Below are positions 16,551-25,753 of a stretch of 64,000 nt of DNA, piece after piece. The notes beneath the pieces are model-generated. The model searched no databases, was not told where the DNA came from, and saw only the letters and a list, made by a program, of their open reading frames with translations. Both the position numbers and the translations under genes were made by a program. Origin of the DNA: Frateuria_A sp035944355 (GTDB lineage: Bacteria; Pseudomonadota; Gammaproteobacteria; Xanthomonadales; Rhodanobacteraceae). The stretch's first letter is position 1; the number at the start of each line of letters is the position of its first letter. The stretch covers positions 434,001 to 498,000 of the forward strand of contig NZ_DASZBH010000016.1 in the NCBI RefSeq assembly GCF_035944355.1. The letters run 5' to 3'.

Positions 16551-16580
16551 ACTATAAGCATTCGGCGCTCGTCCTGCCAA
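16551..16580 (-). promoter_or_regulatory. sigma-70 promoter of the dgo operon
   Basis: Read on the minus strand: -35 TTGGCA (16580-16575), an 18-nt spacer, -10 TATAGT (16556-16551). Transcription would begin near 16544, about 75 nt before the dgoR start codon and inside the operator palindrome. Confidence 0.65.
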
Positions 16581-16797
16581 GGTGCGGCGGCGCTTTTTTT
16601 TTGGCGCGTCGAACCGCGCCACGAAAGCGTCGATGACGCAGCGCAGAAAATTCCTGCTACGGGGTGCTCGGTTGTCCGCATCGATGCGGATCGTGCGCGC
16701 GGCGACGCCATGCGGAATCGGCGGCGCCGGCCCGGTCGGGCGCGTGCAATGGCGCATCGCACCAAGAAAAATTTCCTGCGCCGGAACGCTTGCACGA

Positions 16798-16808
16798 TAA
16801 TCATACAA
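16798..16808. promoter_or_regulatory. second, imperfect DgoR-like half-palindrome before galM
   Basis: TAATCATACAA shares the core TCATACAA with the perfect operator and departs from TNGTNNNACNA only at the third base (A for G). It sits 50 nt before the galM start codon, close to a possible GATAAT (16796-16801) -10 element, so DgoR may control both directions from this 387-nt intergenic region. The rest of the region (16581-16790) holds nothing I can identify. Confidence 0.45.
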
Positions 16809-16857
16809 TGTGCTTGCATGCCCACACTTCGACGGCCGCGCTAGGGGCACTGGTGAC

Positions 16858-18009
16858 ATGCGACGTGCAGGGTGGATGGGTTCGATGCTCGGCCTGGCGG
16901 CACTGTCGATGACGGTGCACGCGGGCACGATGGCCAAACGCGAGGCGTTCGGGGCGATGCCGGACGGCAAGCCCGTCGAGGCGGTCGTGCTGAGCAACGC
17001 CCATGGCCTCTCGGCGCGGGTGATCGCCTACGGCGCGAGCCTGCAGTCGCTCAGCGTGCCGGACCGCGAGGGCCATTTCGCCGACATCGTGCTCGGCTAT
17101 GCCTCGCTGGCGGATTACCTGGACAAGCCGCAGTACTTCGGCGCCACGGTCGGCCGCTATGCCAACCGCATCGCCAAGGGCCGCTTCGTGCTCGACGGCC
17201 ACGGCTACCAGGTGCCGATCAACAACGGCCCCAACTCGCTGCACGGCGGCACGCGCGGCTTCGACAAGGTGCTGTGGACGATCGGCTCGGTGAGCCACGA
17301 CGCGGACAAGGCTAGCGTCACGCTGACCTACGTAAGTCCCGACGGCGACATGGGCTATCCGGGCAAGCTGACGGTGACGGCGGTCTACACGCTGGACGAT
17401 CAGGACCAGCTCTCGATCGAGTACCGCGCGACCACCGACAAGCCCACCATCGTCAACCTCAGCAACCACGCCTACTGGAATCTTTCCGGCGAGGGCTCCG
17501 GCAGCGTGATGGAGCAGCGCCTGAGCATCGCGGGCGACGCGTACCTGCCGGTCGACGCCGGCTCCATTCCCACCGGCGAGGTCCGCCAGGTGGCCGGCAC
17601 GCCGTTCGATTTCCGCGAGCCCAAGCCGATCGGCCGCGACATCCGCATCGCCGATCCGCAGTTGCTCAACGGCCACGGCTACGACCACAACTGGGTGATC
17701 AGCCGCAAGCCGGCGGCAGCGCCGCGCATGGTCGCGCGCGTGGAGGATCCGCACTCGGGCCGCGTATTGACGCTGAGCTCGGCGCAGCCGGGCCTGCAGT
17801 TCTACTCGGGCAATTTCCTGGACGGCACCACGGTCGGCACCGGCGGGCACGTGTACCGCCAGGGCGATGCGTTCGTGCTGGAGCCGCAGCTGTATCCGGA
17901 TACGCCCAACCAGCCGGCCTTCGGCTCGGCCCGGCTGGCGCCCGGGCAGGTCTACCGCAACCTGATCGTCTACCGCTTCACCACCGAGCCGGCGCACGGC
18001 GAGCGCTGA
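16858..18009 (+). CDS. galM: aldose 1-epimerase (galactose mutarotase), exported
   Basis: A 383-residue galactose mutarotase with a signal peptide (MRRAGWMGSMLGLAALSMTVHA). Family blocks: VIAYGASLQSLSVPDREG, GRYANRIAKGRF, NNGPNSLHGGTRGFDKVLW, the catalytic-acid His region NLSNHAYWNLSGEG, GYDHNWVI, YSGNFLDGT and the catalytic base Glu in VLEPQLYPDTPNQP. It equilibrates alpha and beta anomers of galactose; being periplasmic it would act on sugar released outside before uptake. ATG at 16858 was chosen because it begins the signal peptide, although an earlier in-frame ATG exists at 16810. First gene of the plus-strand carbohydrate block, divergent from the dgo operon. Confidence 0.9.
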   Translation: MRRAGWMGSMLGLAALSMTVHAGTMAKREAFGAMPDGKPVEAVVLSNAHGLSARVIAYGASLQSLSVPDREGHFADIVLGYASLADYLDKPQYFGATVGRYANRIAKGRFVLDGHGYQVPINNGPNSLHGGTRGFDKVLWTIGSVSHDADKASVTLTYVSPDGDMGYPGKLTVTAVYTLDDQDQLSIEYRATTDKPTIVNLSNHAYWNLSGEGSGSVMEQRLSIAGDAYLPVDAGSIPTGEVRQVAGTPFDFREPKPIGRDIRIADPQLLNGHGYDHNWVISRKPAAAPRMVARVEDPHSGRVLTLSSAQPGLQFYSGNFLDGTTVGTGGHVYRQGDAFVLEPQLYPDTPNQPAFGSARLAPGQVYRNLIVYRFTTEPAHGER

Positions 18010-18099
18010 CCGGGCAGAGCAAACCACAAGGGCGTCCGTGGCGGACGTCCCGGGGGAGCATTTGCCCGCGCAAGCGCAGCGCATCACGAGGGAGATGGC

Positions 18100-19284
18100 A
18101 TGAAACACGCAATGTTGGCCCTGGCATTCGCAACGGCGGTGCTGTTCGCCCCGCGTGCGCCGGCCGCCGATGCACCGGCACGCTGGACCAGCGCGCAGGC
18201 GCACGCATGGTACGAGCGCCAGTCCTGGCCGCTCGGCAGCAACTACGTGCCGGCCGATGCGATCAACGAGCTGGAGATGTGGCAGGCGGCCACCTTCGAC
18301 CCGGCGCGCATCGACAAGGAACTGGGCTGGGCGCAGCAGCTGGGCATGAACACCATGCGCGTGTTTCTGCACGACCTGCTGTGGAAGCAGGACCCGGACG
18401 GCTTCAAGCGGCGCATCGACCAGTTTCTCGCCATCGCGCACAAGCACGGCATCAAGCCGATCTTCGTGCTGTTCGACTCGTGCTGGGATCCGGAACCGAA
18501 GCTCGGACCCCAGCATCCGCCGATTCCCGGCGTGCACAACTCCGGCTGGGTGCAGAGCCCCGGCGTGGCGATGGCCGATCCCAGCCAATATCCACGGCTG
18601 GAGCAGTACGTGAAGGACGTCGTCGGGCGCTTCGCCAAGGACGACCGCGTGCTCGCCTGGGACGTGTGGAATGAGCCGGACAATCCCGGCGGTGGCGATT
18701 ACGACGCCCGCGAGCCGAAGGACAAGGTCGCCCTGGTGGCCAGGCTGCTGCCGCAGGTGTTCGCCTGGGCGCGCAGCGCGGCGCCGACGCAGCCGCTCAC
18801 CAGCGGCGTGTGGCACGACGCGGACTGGTCGGACCCGGGCAAGCTCAATGCGGTCGAGCGCACCCAGCTCGAGCAGTCCGACGTGATCAGCTTCCACAAC
18901 TACGGCTGGCCGGAGGAGTTCGCCGCGCGCGTGAAGCAGCTGGCGCGCTACGGCCGCCCGCTGATTTGCACCGAATACATGGCGCGCGGCGCCGGCTCGA
19001 CCATCGACGGCGTGCTGCCGCTGGCCAAGAAGCTGGACGTGGGCATGGTCAACTGGGGCTTCGTCGAAGGGCGCACGCAGACCACGCTGCCGTGGGACTC
19101 GTGGCAGCGCCCGTACACCCTGCAGCCGCCGACGATCTGGTTCCACGACTTGCTGCATGGCGACGGCACGCCGTACCGCCAGCGCGAGGCCGAGATCCTG
19201 CGCGCGCTCTCCCACGCGCCGCGCGGCGTAGTGCCGGCGGCGGCGGCGAGCTACCCCGCGCCGGCGGCCATGACGAAGCAGTAG
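18100..19284 (+). CDS. secreted GH5-like glycoside hydrolase
   Basis: A 394-residue exported enzyme: signal peptide MKHAMLALAFATAVLFAPRAPA, then one TIM barrel. LGMNTMRVFLHDLLW resembles the GH-A 'RxFLHD' entry strand, LAWDVWNEPDN carries the acid/base Glu after strand 4 and GRPLICTEYMARG the nucleophile Glu after strand 7, with SFHNYGWPEEF between them. This is the cellulase-type GH5/clan GH-A pattern; proteins like it are often labelled 1,4-beta-xylanase, but substrate is not readable. A long alanine/proline tail follows the barrel. GAGGGAG precedes the ATG at ideal spacing. It lies 90 nt after galM and 111 nt before the TonB receptor, likely the same locus. Confidence 0.82.
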   Translation: MKHAMLALAFATAVLFAPRAPAADAPARWTSAQAHAWYERQSWPLGSNYVPADAINELEMWQAATFDPARIDKELGWAQQLGMNTMRVFLHDLLWKQDPDGFKRRIDQFLAIAHKHGIKPIFVLFDSCWDPEPKLGPQHPPIPGVHNSGWVQSPGVAMADPSQYPRLEQYVKDVVGRFAKDDRVLAWDVWNEPDNPGGGDYDAREPKDKVALVARLLPQVFAWARSAAPTQPLTSGVWHDADWSDPGKLNAVERTQLEQSDVISFHNYGWPEEFAARVKQLARYGRPLICTEYMARGAGSTIDGVLPLAKKLDVGMVNWGFVEGRTQTTLPWDSWQRPYTLQPPTIWFHDLLHGDGTPYRQREAEILRALSHAPRGVVPAAAASYPAPAAMTKQ

Positions 19285-19304
19285 CCGAAGGTTCCACTTT
19301 TTTT

Positions 19305-19332
19305 CCGCTGCGCGGCGGCAACCGCGCAGCGG
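19305..19332. repeat. strong intergenic hairpin before the TonB receptor gene
   Basis: A perfect 11-bp stem (CCGCTGCGCGG with CCGCGCAGCGG, loop CGGCAA) preceded by eight T residues at 19297-19304. Because the T tract lies before the stem, it is not a plus-strand terminator, and on the minus strand it would be followed by A residues. An mRNA-stabilising or processing structure between the two genes is possible. Confidence 0.55.
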
Positions 19333-19395
19333 CCAGACCAAGCATGTCGCCGATCCATCCGGCGGCCACGATCTTTTGACGGGAGGTTTCCACTC

Positions 19396-22197
19396 ATGTA
19401 CCGCAACCGCATTCCGGTGACGATCCTCGCGGCGGCCATCGCCGCCGCCTTTGGCTCGGCGCACGCCCAAGACGCGCAGGCGCAGGCCGGCAACGGCACC
19501 CAGTCCGCCGCCAGCACCGCCACGCAGGACGGGCAAGCCAAGCCGCACAAGAGCGCTACGGCCAAGCGCGACGCCAAGCAGAACGTGGTCAACCTCTCGC
19601 AGGTGACCGTCACGCCGCTGCGTCAGAGTCTTTCGAGCGCGCAGACGCTCAAGCAGGACGCGCGCATGGTGGTCGACTCGATCGTCGCCGAGGACATCGG
19701 CAAGTTGCCGGACAATAGCGTGGCCGACGCCATGCAGCGCATCACCGGCGTGCAGATCGCGCAGGGCTTCCAGGGCGAAACCAGCTCGGTCGTCGTGCGC
19801 GGACTGCCCAACGTGATCACCACGCTCAACGGCCGCGAGATCTTCAGCGGCGTGGGCCGCGGCTTCGCCTTCCAGAACCTGCCGGCCACCGCGATCAAGA
19901 CGGTGCAGGTCTACAAGAGCAGCGAGGCGAGCCTGCCCGACGGCGGCATCGCCGGCGTGGTCGACATGCAGCTGTACCGTCCGTTCGACTTCGACGGCGC
20001 CAAGGTCGCGGCGACCTACACCGCCACGCACAGCAAGTACGGCGGCCGCACCGACCCCAACTTCAGCGTGTTGATGAGCGACCGCTGGCAGACCGGCATC
20101 GGCGAGATCGGCGCGCTGGCCAACGCCAGCTTCATGGCGCAGCACTACCAGTACAACGCCGTATGGGGCGACTTTCCCAAGGTGCTGACCGACGGCACCG
20201 GCACGCCGATGCGCACCGGCGCGGGCAACCTGATCGCCGCGCCCAACGGTTTCGGCGCCGACTACAACATCGGCTACCGCCAGCGCCCCGAGCTGAACTA
20301 CGCGCTGCAGTGGAAACCCAACGACAGCACCGAGGTCTACGCCGAGGGTCTGTACGACTGGGATTCGGACCAATACAACCAGCCGTTCTATTTCTCCTTC
20401 CCGGTCGGCGCGGTGGCGCCGGGCAACCTGACCGTAAGCAACCACTGCTACGCCGACCAGCTCACCGGCTCGCCGTTCGCCGGCCAGACCATCTGCGACG
20501 CCTCCAGCGGCAGCTGGACAGGCAACACCTACGCGGCGACCAGCACCCAGGCGCATCTGCAGCACGGCCGCGACATGCAGCACGCGGTCGGCGTGAAATG
20601 GCATGGCGACCGTCTGCGCCTGAGTTCGGACCTGTCCTATGGCTCGACCTCGTTCGACACCAACACCTTCATCGTCGACACCTTCCTCAAGGGGCCGGTG
20701 ACCACGGTGTGGAACGGCACCGCCGGCAACCAGCAGAACTGGTCGCTGGGCAACAACCTGCAGCTGGACCCGAACAGTTATTACCTCAATGGCCTGTTCC
20801 AGACCTGGAACACCCAGCGCGGCAAGCAGTGGGCCTGGCGCGGCGACGGCAACCTCGACCTCAACGGCAGCTTCTTCAGCTACCTCGACTTCGGCCTGCG
20901 CTACGCCGACCACAAGGCGCAGTACACCGGCAGCGTGGAGATCTCCACGCCGCCGCCGGGCGGCCCCGGCACCGGCAATATCGTCGCCACGCCGAACCCG
21001 GCCAACCAGGTCACCGCGCGCTTCCCGAGCAGCTACTTCTGCTCGATGCCGACCACCTCGGCCATCCCCGTGTCCTGGCTGACCGGCTGCTTCAACTACC
21101 TGACCGGCAACGCCGACGCGATCCGTGGGCTGTACGGCCTGGCCGCCGGCCGTCCGCCGGTGAACCCCGGCCGCTACTACAACATCGACGAGAAGACCCT
21201 CGCCGGTTACCTGCAGGCTGGCTACGACACCACGCTGTTCGGCCTGCCGGCCGACGGCCTGCTGGGCATGCGCGTCGAGCGCGTCAGGCGCAATCTCGAT
21301 GCGTTCTCCTTCAATGCGGCCACCAGCATCTATTCGCCGCTGTCGGTGAACACCAGCCAGCCGGTGTACCTGCCCAACCTCAGCTTCAACCTGCACTTCA
21401 CCGACGCCCTGCAGCTGCGCCTGGTGGCCGCCAAGACGGTCACCTACCCGGACTTCGGCCAGCTCAACCCGTCGATCTCGCTCAACCCCGGCACGATCAA
21501 CCGCGCGGGCGCCGCGGCCAGCGGCAACCCGGACCTCAAGCCGATCAAGTCGAACAACTACGACGCCTCGCTGGAGTGGTATTTCGCGCCGGCCGGCTAC
21601 GTCAGCGGCGGCGTGTTCTACCGCGACATCAACGGCTACATCCAGAACTACGTGACCAACGTGACGATCGGCGGCCAGGCTTACCAGCTGTCCTCGCCGC
21701 AGAGCGCCGGCAGCGGTCATCTGGACGGCGCCGAGGTGGCCTACCAGCAGTTCTTCGATTTCCTGCCTGGTGCGCTGAGCGGCCTGGGCGTGCAGTTGAA
21801 CTACACCTACATCGACGGCTCCACCCGCTCGCCGCAGTTCATCGGTGGCCCGGTCGTGGCCTCGCCGCTGCAGAACGTGTCCAAGCGCAACGGCAACGCC
21901 GTGCTGATGTACGAGAAGTACGGTTTCTCCGCGCGCTTGGCCTACAACTACCGCAGCCGCTTCATCGACTTCTTCACCCAGCCGACGGTGGCCGGCAACC
22001 ACGACGAGATCGAGCCGGCCAACCAGCTCGACTTCTCGGTCGGTTACGACGTCAACCCGTACACCACTGTGGTGTTCTCGGCCACCAACCTGACCGGCCA
22101 GGACCTGCACCAGTACTGGGGCGACGGCAACTCGCGGCCGCGCGACATCCGCTACCAGGACCGCACCGTGGGTGTGGGCGTGCGCTTCAAGCTTTGA
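19396..22197 (+). CDS. TonB-dependent outer-membrane receptor
   Basis: A 933-residue receptor with signal peptide MYRNRIPVTILAAAIAAAFGSAHA. After a Q/A-rich spacer and a likely TonB-contact stretch (VVNLSQVTVTPLRQ), the plug domain runs from about residue 85 to 195: VDSIVAEDIGKLPDNSVADA, QRITGVQIAQGF, SSVVVRGLPNVITTLNGREIF, DGGIAGVVDMQLYRPF. A 22-strand barrel follows with many aromatic-flanked strands, ending DIRYQDRTVGVGVRFKL. The IGKLPDNSVADAMQRITGVQI wording is characteristic of Xanthomonadales carbohydrate receptors (CUT-locus type). It should import an oligosaccharide across the outer membrane; neighbours suggest an arabinan or galactan fragment. GGGAGG precedes the ATG. Confidence 0.92.
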   Translation: MYRNRIPVTILAAAIAAAFGSAHAQDAQAQAGNGTQSAASTATQDGQAKPHKSATAKRDAKQNVVNLSQVTVTPLRQSLSSAQTLKQDARMVVDSIVAEDIGKLPDNSVADAMQRITGVQIAQGFQGETSSVVVRGLPNVITTLNGREIFSGVGRGFAFQNLPATAIKTVQVYKSSEASLPDGGIAGVVDMQLYRPFDFDGAKVAATYTATHSKYGGRTDPNFSVLMSDRWQTGIGEIGALANASFMAQHYQYNAVWGDFPKVLTDGTGTPMRTGAGNLIAAPNGFGADYNIGYRQRPELNYALQWKPNDSTEVYAEGLYDWDSDQYNQPFYFSFPVGAVAPGNLTVSNHCYADQLTGSPFAGQTICDASSGSWTGNTYAATSTQAHLQHGRDMQHAVGVKWHGDRLRLSSDLSYGSTSFDTNTFIVDTFLKGPVTTVWNGTAGNQQNWSLGNNLQLDPNSYYLNGLFQTWNTQRGKQWAWRGDGNLDLNGSFFSYLDFGLRYADHKAQYTGSVEISTPPPGGPGTGNIVATPNPANQVTARFPSSYFCSMPTTSAIPVSWLTGCFNYLTGNADAIRGLYGLAAGRPPVNPGRYYNIDEKTLAGYLQAGYDTTLFGLPADGLLGMRVERVRRNLDAFSFNAATSIYSPLSVNTSQPVYLPNLSFNLHFTDALQLRLVAAKTVTYPDFGQLNPSISLNPGTINRAGAAASGNPDLKPIKSNNYDASLEWYFAPAGYVSGGVFYRDINGYIQNYVTNVTIGGQAYQLSSPQSAGSGHLDGAEVAYQQFFDFLPGALSGLGVQLNYTYIDGSTRSPQFIGGPVVASPLQNVSKRNGNAVLMYEKYGFSARLAYNYRSRFIDFFTQPTVAGNHDEIEPANQLDFSVGYDVNPYTTVVFSATNLTGQDLHQYWGDGNSRPRDIRYQDRTVGVGVRFKL

Positions 22198-22210
22198 GCG
22201 GGGACCACAA

Positions 22211-22258
22211 CGACGGCGGCGATACCCCTCCCCGGTCGCCGCCGTCGCCCCGCGTTTT
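22211..22258 (+). terminator. possible terminator after the TonB receptor gene
   Basis: A perfect 12-bp stem (22211-22222 with 22236-22247) around a 13-nt loop, followed after seven nucleotides by TTTT. The gap before the T run makes it weaker than a canonical terminator. The remaining gap to 22394 holds only a GGAGGAATC ribosome site for the next gene. Confidence 0.5.
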
Positions 22259-22394
22259 ACTCCGGGAGTTTGATGCCGCCGCGCTTGCGCAGGCAGCCGA
22301 TCCGCACGCGGCGCGATCGGTTCCTGCGTAGCGCGGCCACAGGGAGTCTGGGCATTCATCTGTCCGAGTAGCGCCGTCCGGCGCCGGAGGAATC

Positions 22395-23960
22395 ATGATC
22401 CGTTCGCTGGCCTTGTCCCTCGCGCTTGCCCTGGCTTGCATCGGCACTGCGGGCGCCGCCTCCGCGCCGCCGGGCACGCGCGGCCAGGTACTGACCGATG
22501 GCGTCGGCTACGTCTCGGTCGTGCGCCTGGCGCACCCGTCCGACGCGGCGTTGAACGGGCGCATGCTGATGGCCTTCGAGCGCGACGGCATGGGCGGGGT
22601 TCCCCTGTACGAGAGCGTCGATGGCGGCGCGCACTGGCGCTTCCTCCTCGACGTGACCGACCAGGCGCACCACGATGACCCGCGCTGGCAACTGCGCTGG
22701 CAGCCGCACCTGTCCGAGCTGGCGCGCCCCAGCGCCGATCTGCCGGCAGGCACGCTGCTGCTGGCCGCCAACGCCACCGGCGACGACGCCAAGGGGCGGC
22801 TGGTGGCCGAGGACCTGCAGCTGTACGCCTCCACCGACGGCGGCCGCAGCTGGCGTTACCGCGGCTCGATCGTGAAGGGCGGCGGCAATCCGAGCGACAA
22901 GGACAACCACGGCGTGTGGGAGCCCAACGTCCACCGCCTGGACGACGGGCGGCTGGTCGCCTACTACTCCAGCGAGGCGCACAAGGACGCCGGCTTCAAC
23001 CAGCTGCTCGCGCACAAGCTTTCTACCGACGGCGGACGCACGTGGGGCGAGGAGAAGGTGGACGTGGCCATCCCCGGCGGCGTCGAACGTCCGGGCATGG
23101 CGGTGGTCGACCGCCTGCCGGACGGCCGCTACGTGATGACCTACGAGGACATCGACGGCCCGCGCAACGGCCAGGTCTATCTCAAGACCAGCGCCGACGG
23201 CCTGGACTGGGGCGATCCGTCCGACCGCGGCACGCAGGTGCGCACGGCCGCCGGCGCCTGGCCGGCCGCCTCGCCGATCGTGCGCTGGCTGCCGTGGCAC
23301 CAGGGTCCTGGCGTGATCGCGGTGCTGGCCGAACGCGTGGGAGGGGACGGCGATCCCGCCGGGCACAGCATCTACTGGAACAACGACGGCGGCCGCGGCC
23401 CCTGGTGGGAGGCCGAGGCGCCGGTGCGCAAGCTCACCGGCAACATCCACGCCGGCTGGACGCAGGCGCTCGTGTCCCTGCCCGGCGGACGGCTGTGGCA
23501 TGCGACCACCTCGTCCACCGCCGGCGATCCGGCGGACGCGCGCAGGAACATCGTCATGTATGCCGACGCGCCGGCCCGCTTCGATCGCTATGAGGCCGAG
23601 GATGCGATCCGGCGCGGGTCGGTGCGCATCGGCGACGCGACGGCATCCAACGGCGCCAAGGCGCGCATCGCCTCCGCGCCCGGCGGGCAGCTCACCTTCC
23701 CGGTGCACGTGCCGGCCGGCGGCGTCTACCGCGCCACGATCCGCTGGCAGGACCTCGGCTTCGAGCCGGCGCTGCCCGTGCTGCGCGTCAACGGCGCGGT
23801 CTGGAAGACGAGCGACCGCGCCGAGCGCGACGGCTGGCACCTGGCCACCGCCAGCGGTCCGCTGCGCGAGGGCGACAACACGGTGGTGCTCGAGGGCGCG
23901 CGGCGCCCGGCCGATGTCGACTACGTGCAACTGGAGCCGATCACTGCCGGCGGCGGCTGA
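22395..23960 (+). CDS. secreted sialidase-fold (BNR) hydrolase, GH93-like, with C-terminal carbohydrate-binding module
   Basis: A 521-residue exported protein: signal peptide MIRSLALSLALALACIGTAGA. Residues ~25-390 form a six-bladed propeller with Asp-box repeats (SVDGGAHWRF, STDGGRSWRY, STDGGRTWGE, TSADGLDWGD). Residues ~395-518 form a CBM6/35-type beta-sandwich starting YEAEDAIRRGSVRIGDA and ending NTVVLEGARRPADVDYVQLEP. The lack of the sialidase Arg triad pattern and the arabinan-type neighbours favour GH93-like exo-arabinanase, but that is inference. The ATG follows GGAGGAATC. The next gene is a paralogous propeller, so duplication is likely. Confidence 0.72.
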   Translation: MIRSLALSLALALACIGTAGAASAPPGTRGQVLTDGVGYVSVVRLAHPSDAALNGRMLMAFERDGMGGVPLYESVDGGAHWRFLLDVTDQAHHDDPRWQLRWQPHLSELARPSADLPAGTLLLAANATGDDAKGRLVAEDLQLYASTDGGRSWRYRGSIVKGGGNPSDKDNHGVWEPNVHRLDDGRLVAYYSSEAHKDAGFNQLLAHKLSTDGGRTWGEEKVDVAIPGGVERPGMAVVDRLPDGRYVMTYEDIDGPRNGQVYLKTSADGLDWGDPSDRGTQVRTAAGAWPAASPIVRWLPWHQGPGVIAVLAERVGGDGDPAGHSIYWNNDGGRGPWWEAEAPVRKLTGNIHAGWTQALVSLPGGRLWHATTSSTAGDPADARRNIVMYADAPARFDRYEAEDAIRRGSVRIGDATASNGAKARIASAPGGQLTFPVHVPAGGVYRATIRWQDLGFEPALPVLRVNGAVWKTSDRAERDGWHLATASGPLREGDNTVVLEGARRPADVDYVQLEPITAGGG

Positions 23961-24117
23961 CGCGGCTGGCGAATCGACAGGGGAGCGCACGCCGGCGCTA
24001 CCGGCGCTATCGGAACGTCGGGGATGCTTTTTCGTACGCCGTTCCGCTCCGGCGGGAGGACGTTCCAGAAAGGCTCCGCCGTTCTTTCGCGGCCGCGGAC
24101 GCGGCCTGGGAGGAGAC

Positions 24118-25671
24118 ATGCGAACGATCTTCGGAAAGCCCTGGGTGCGGTGGGTCATGCTGCTGTTTGCGATCGTCCTCGCGCCCGGCGCGCGGGCGGC
24201 CAGCGGCACGTTGCTGCAGGGGAGCACGCTGTACCCGCGCGTGGTGCGTCTCGCGCACGCGCCGGCGTATGCCAATGGACGGCTCATCGCCAGCACCAAC
24301 GGCATCATCTTCCAGAGCACCGACGATGGCGCGAGCTGGAGCGAACTCGGACCCGTGCCCACCATCGGCGGCAGCAGCGAGCGCTGCTGCGCGACGCTGT
24401 ACGAACTGCCGCGCGCGGTCGGCAGCCTGCCCGCCGGCACGCTGTTGTCCGCCGCCGCGTATTTCTCCGGCGGCGTGCCGGCGATCGAGGTCTACACCAG
24501 CACCGACCAGGGCGCGCACTGGAGCTACCACAGCACCCCGGTGCGCGCGGGCGACGCCAACCACGGCCTGTGGGAACCGGAGTTCGAGGTGGCCAACGAT
24601 GGCGCGCTGGTGATGTTCTGGTCCGACGAGACCGACCCCTGCTGCAGCCAGAAGCTCGCGCAGATCCGCAGCTACGATGGGCTCAACTGGCAGAACCAGA
24701 CCGATACCGTGCGCAGCACGATCGCCGGCGACCGGCCCGGCATGATCACGGTCAGCCCGCTGCCGAACGGGCACTTCTTCATGAGCTATGAGCTCTGCGG
24801 CCCGGCGGCGTGCACCGTGTTCTCGCGCCTGTCGGTGGATGGCTGGTACTTCGGCGATCCCACCAACATGGGCACGAAGGTGCAGACCGCCACCGGCCAG
24901 TATCTGGAGCATGCGCCGCTCAACCACTGGTCGCCCTCGGTGCTGTCCGCCGCCAACGGCGCGATCCTGCTGGTCGGGCAGGTGATGTACGAGTCCAACG
25001 GCAGCGTCTCGCCGTCCAACGGCAAGGTGCTGTTCGCCAACACGCATGCCGACGGCACGGGCAACTGGTTCACCATCGACGCGCCGGTGCAGGTGCCGGG
25101 GGCGTACGACAACTACTGTCCCAACTATTCCTCGGCCCTGCTGCCGGAGGCGGACGGCTCGGGCATCCTCGAACTGGCCTCCGACTACCTCAATGGCGGC
25201 TGCATCACCTACTTCGGGCACATGTCCTGGAACCGGCTGCCGGCCGACGGCTCGACCTGGGCCCTGCAGAACGTGTACGCCCCCGGCCTGTGCCTGGACA
25301 ACACCGGCTGGTCGACCGCCAACAACACCGCGGCGGAGCTGTGGACCTGCAACGGCCTGAGCGTGCAGCGCTGGACCTTCCACGCGCAGGGCGACGGCTA
25401 CTTCAGCCTGCAGAACCAGGCCACCGGCCTGTGCCTGGACAACACCGGCGGCAGCACGACCCGGGGCAACCCGGTCACGCTGTGGGGTTGCGTAGGCAAT
25501 GCCAACCAGAGCTGGCAGGTGGTCGACGTCGGCCACGGCAGCTACAAGCTGATCACCCGCGCCTCGGGCGATCTTGCGCTGGACGACCCGGCCGGCTCGA
25601 CCACGGCCGGCACGCAATTGCAGACCTATACCGACAACGGTCTGGGCACGCAGCAGTGGGTGCTGCAATAA
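24118..25671 (+). CDS. secreted sialidase-fold protein fused to a ricin-B lectin domain
   Basis: A 517-residue exported protein. After the signal peptide (VMLLFAIVLAPGARA) a propeller with Asp boxes (STDDGASWSE, STDQGAHWSY) covers residues ~28-385. The C-terminal ~130 residues are a ricin-type beta-trefoil with repeated NVYAPGLCLDNTG / NQATGLCLDNTGGST and QxW motifs (SVQRWTF, NQSWQVV, TQQWVLQ). The fold and the GLWEPEFEV block parallel GVWEPNVHR in the upstream gene, so both are related. Cysteine pairs (ERCCATLY, DPCCSQ) are unusual and suit a disulfide-stabilised secreted protein. Ricin trefoils bind galactose- or arabinose-containing chains. GGGAGGAGAC precedes the ATG; the ~155-nt gap before it is GC-rich repeat-like DNA with no gene. 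Confidence 0.72.
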   Translation: MRTIFGKPWVRWVMLLFAIVLAPGARAASGTLLQGSTLYPRVVRLAHAPAYANGRLIASTNGIIFQSTDDGASWSELGPVPTIGGSSERCCATLYELPRAVGSLPAGTLLSAAAYFSGGVPAIEVYTSTDQGAHWSYHSTPVRAGDANHGLWEPEFEVANDGALVMFWSDETDPCCSQKLAQIRSYDGLNWQNQTDTVRSTIAGDRPGMITVSPLPNGHFFMSYELCGPAACTVFSRLSVDGWYFGDPTNMGTKVQTATGQYLEHAPLNHWSPSVLSAANGAILLVGQVMYESNGSVSPSNGKVLFANTHADGTGNWFTIDAPVQVPGAYDNYCPNYSSALLPEADGSGILELASDYLNGGCITYFGHMSWNRLPADGSTWALQNVYAPGLCLDNTGWSTANNTAAELWTCNGLSVQRWTFHAQGDGYFSLQNQATGLCLDNTGGSTTRGNPVTLWGCVGNANQSWQVVDVGHGSYKLITRASGDLALDDPAGSTTAGTQLQTYTDNGLGTQQWVLQ

Positions 25672-25753
25672 CCGACAACGGAGCGGCGGCCAAGCACCGC
25701 CGCTCCCCCGCCGGCCGTGCAGGACGGCCTTGGTCTGGAGACTTCCGCCCGTG

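Noticed and set aside
16801..22359. An open frame of 1852 codons on the minus strand across galM, GH5 and the TonB receptor
   Set aside because: It is antisense to three well-supported exported proteins, is rich in low-complexity V/R/H/G residues and has no domain; long antisense frames are expected at this GC content.
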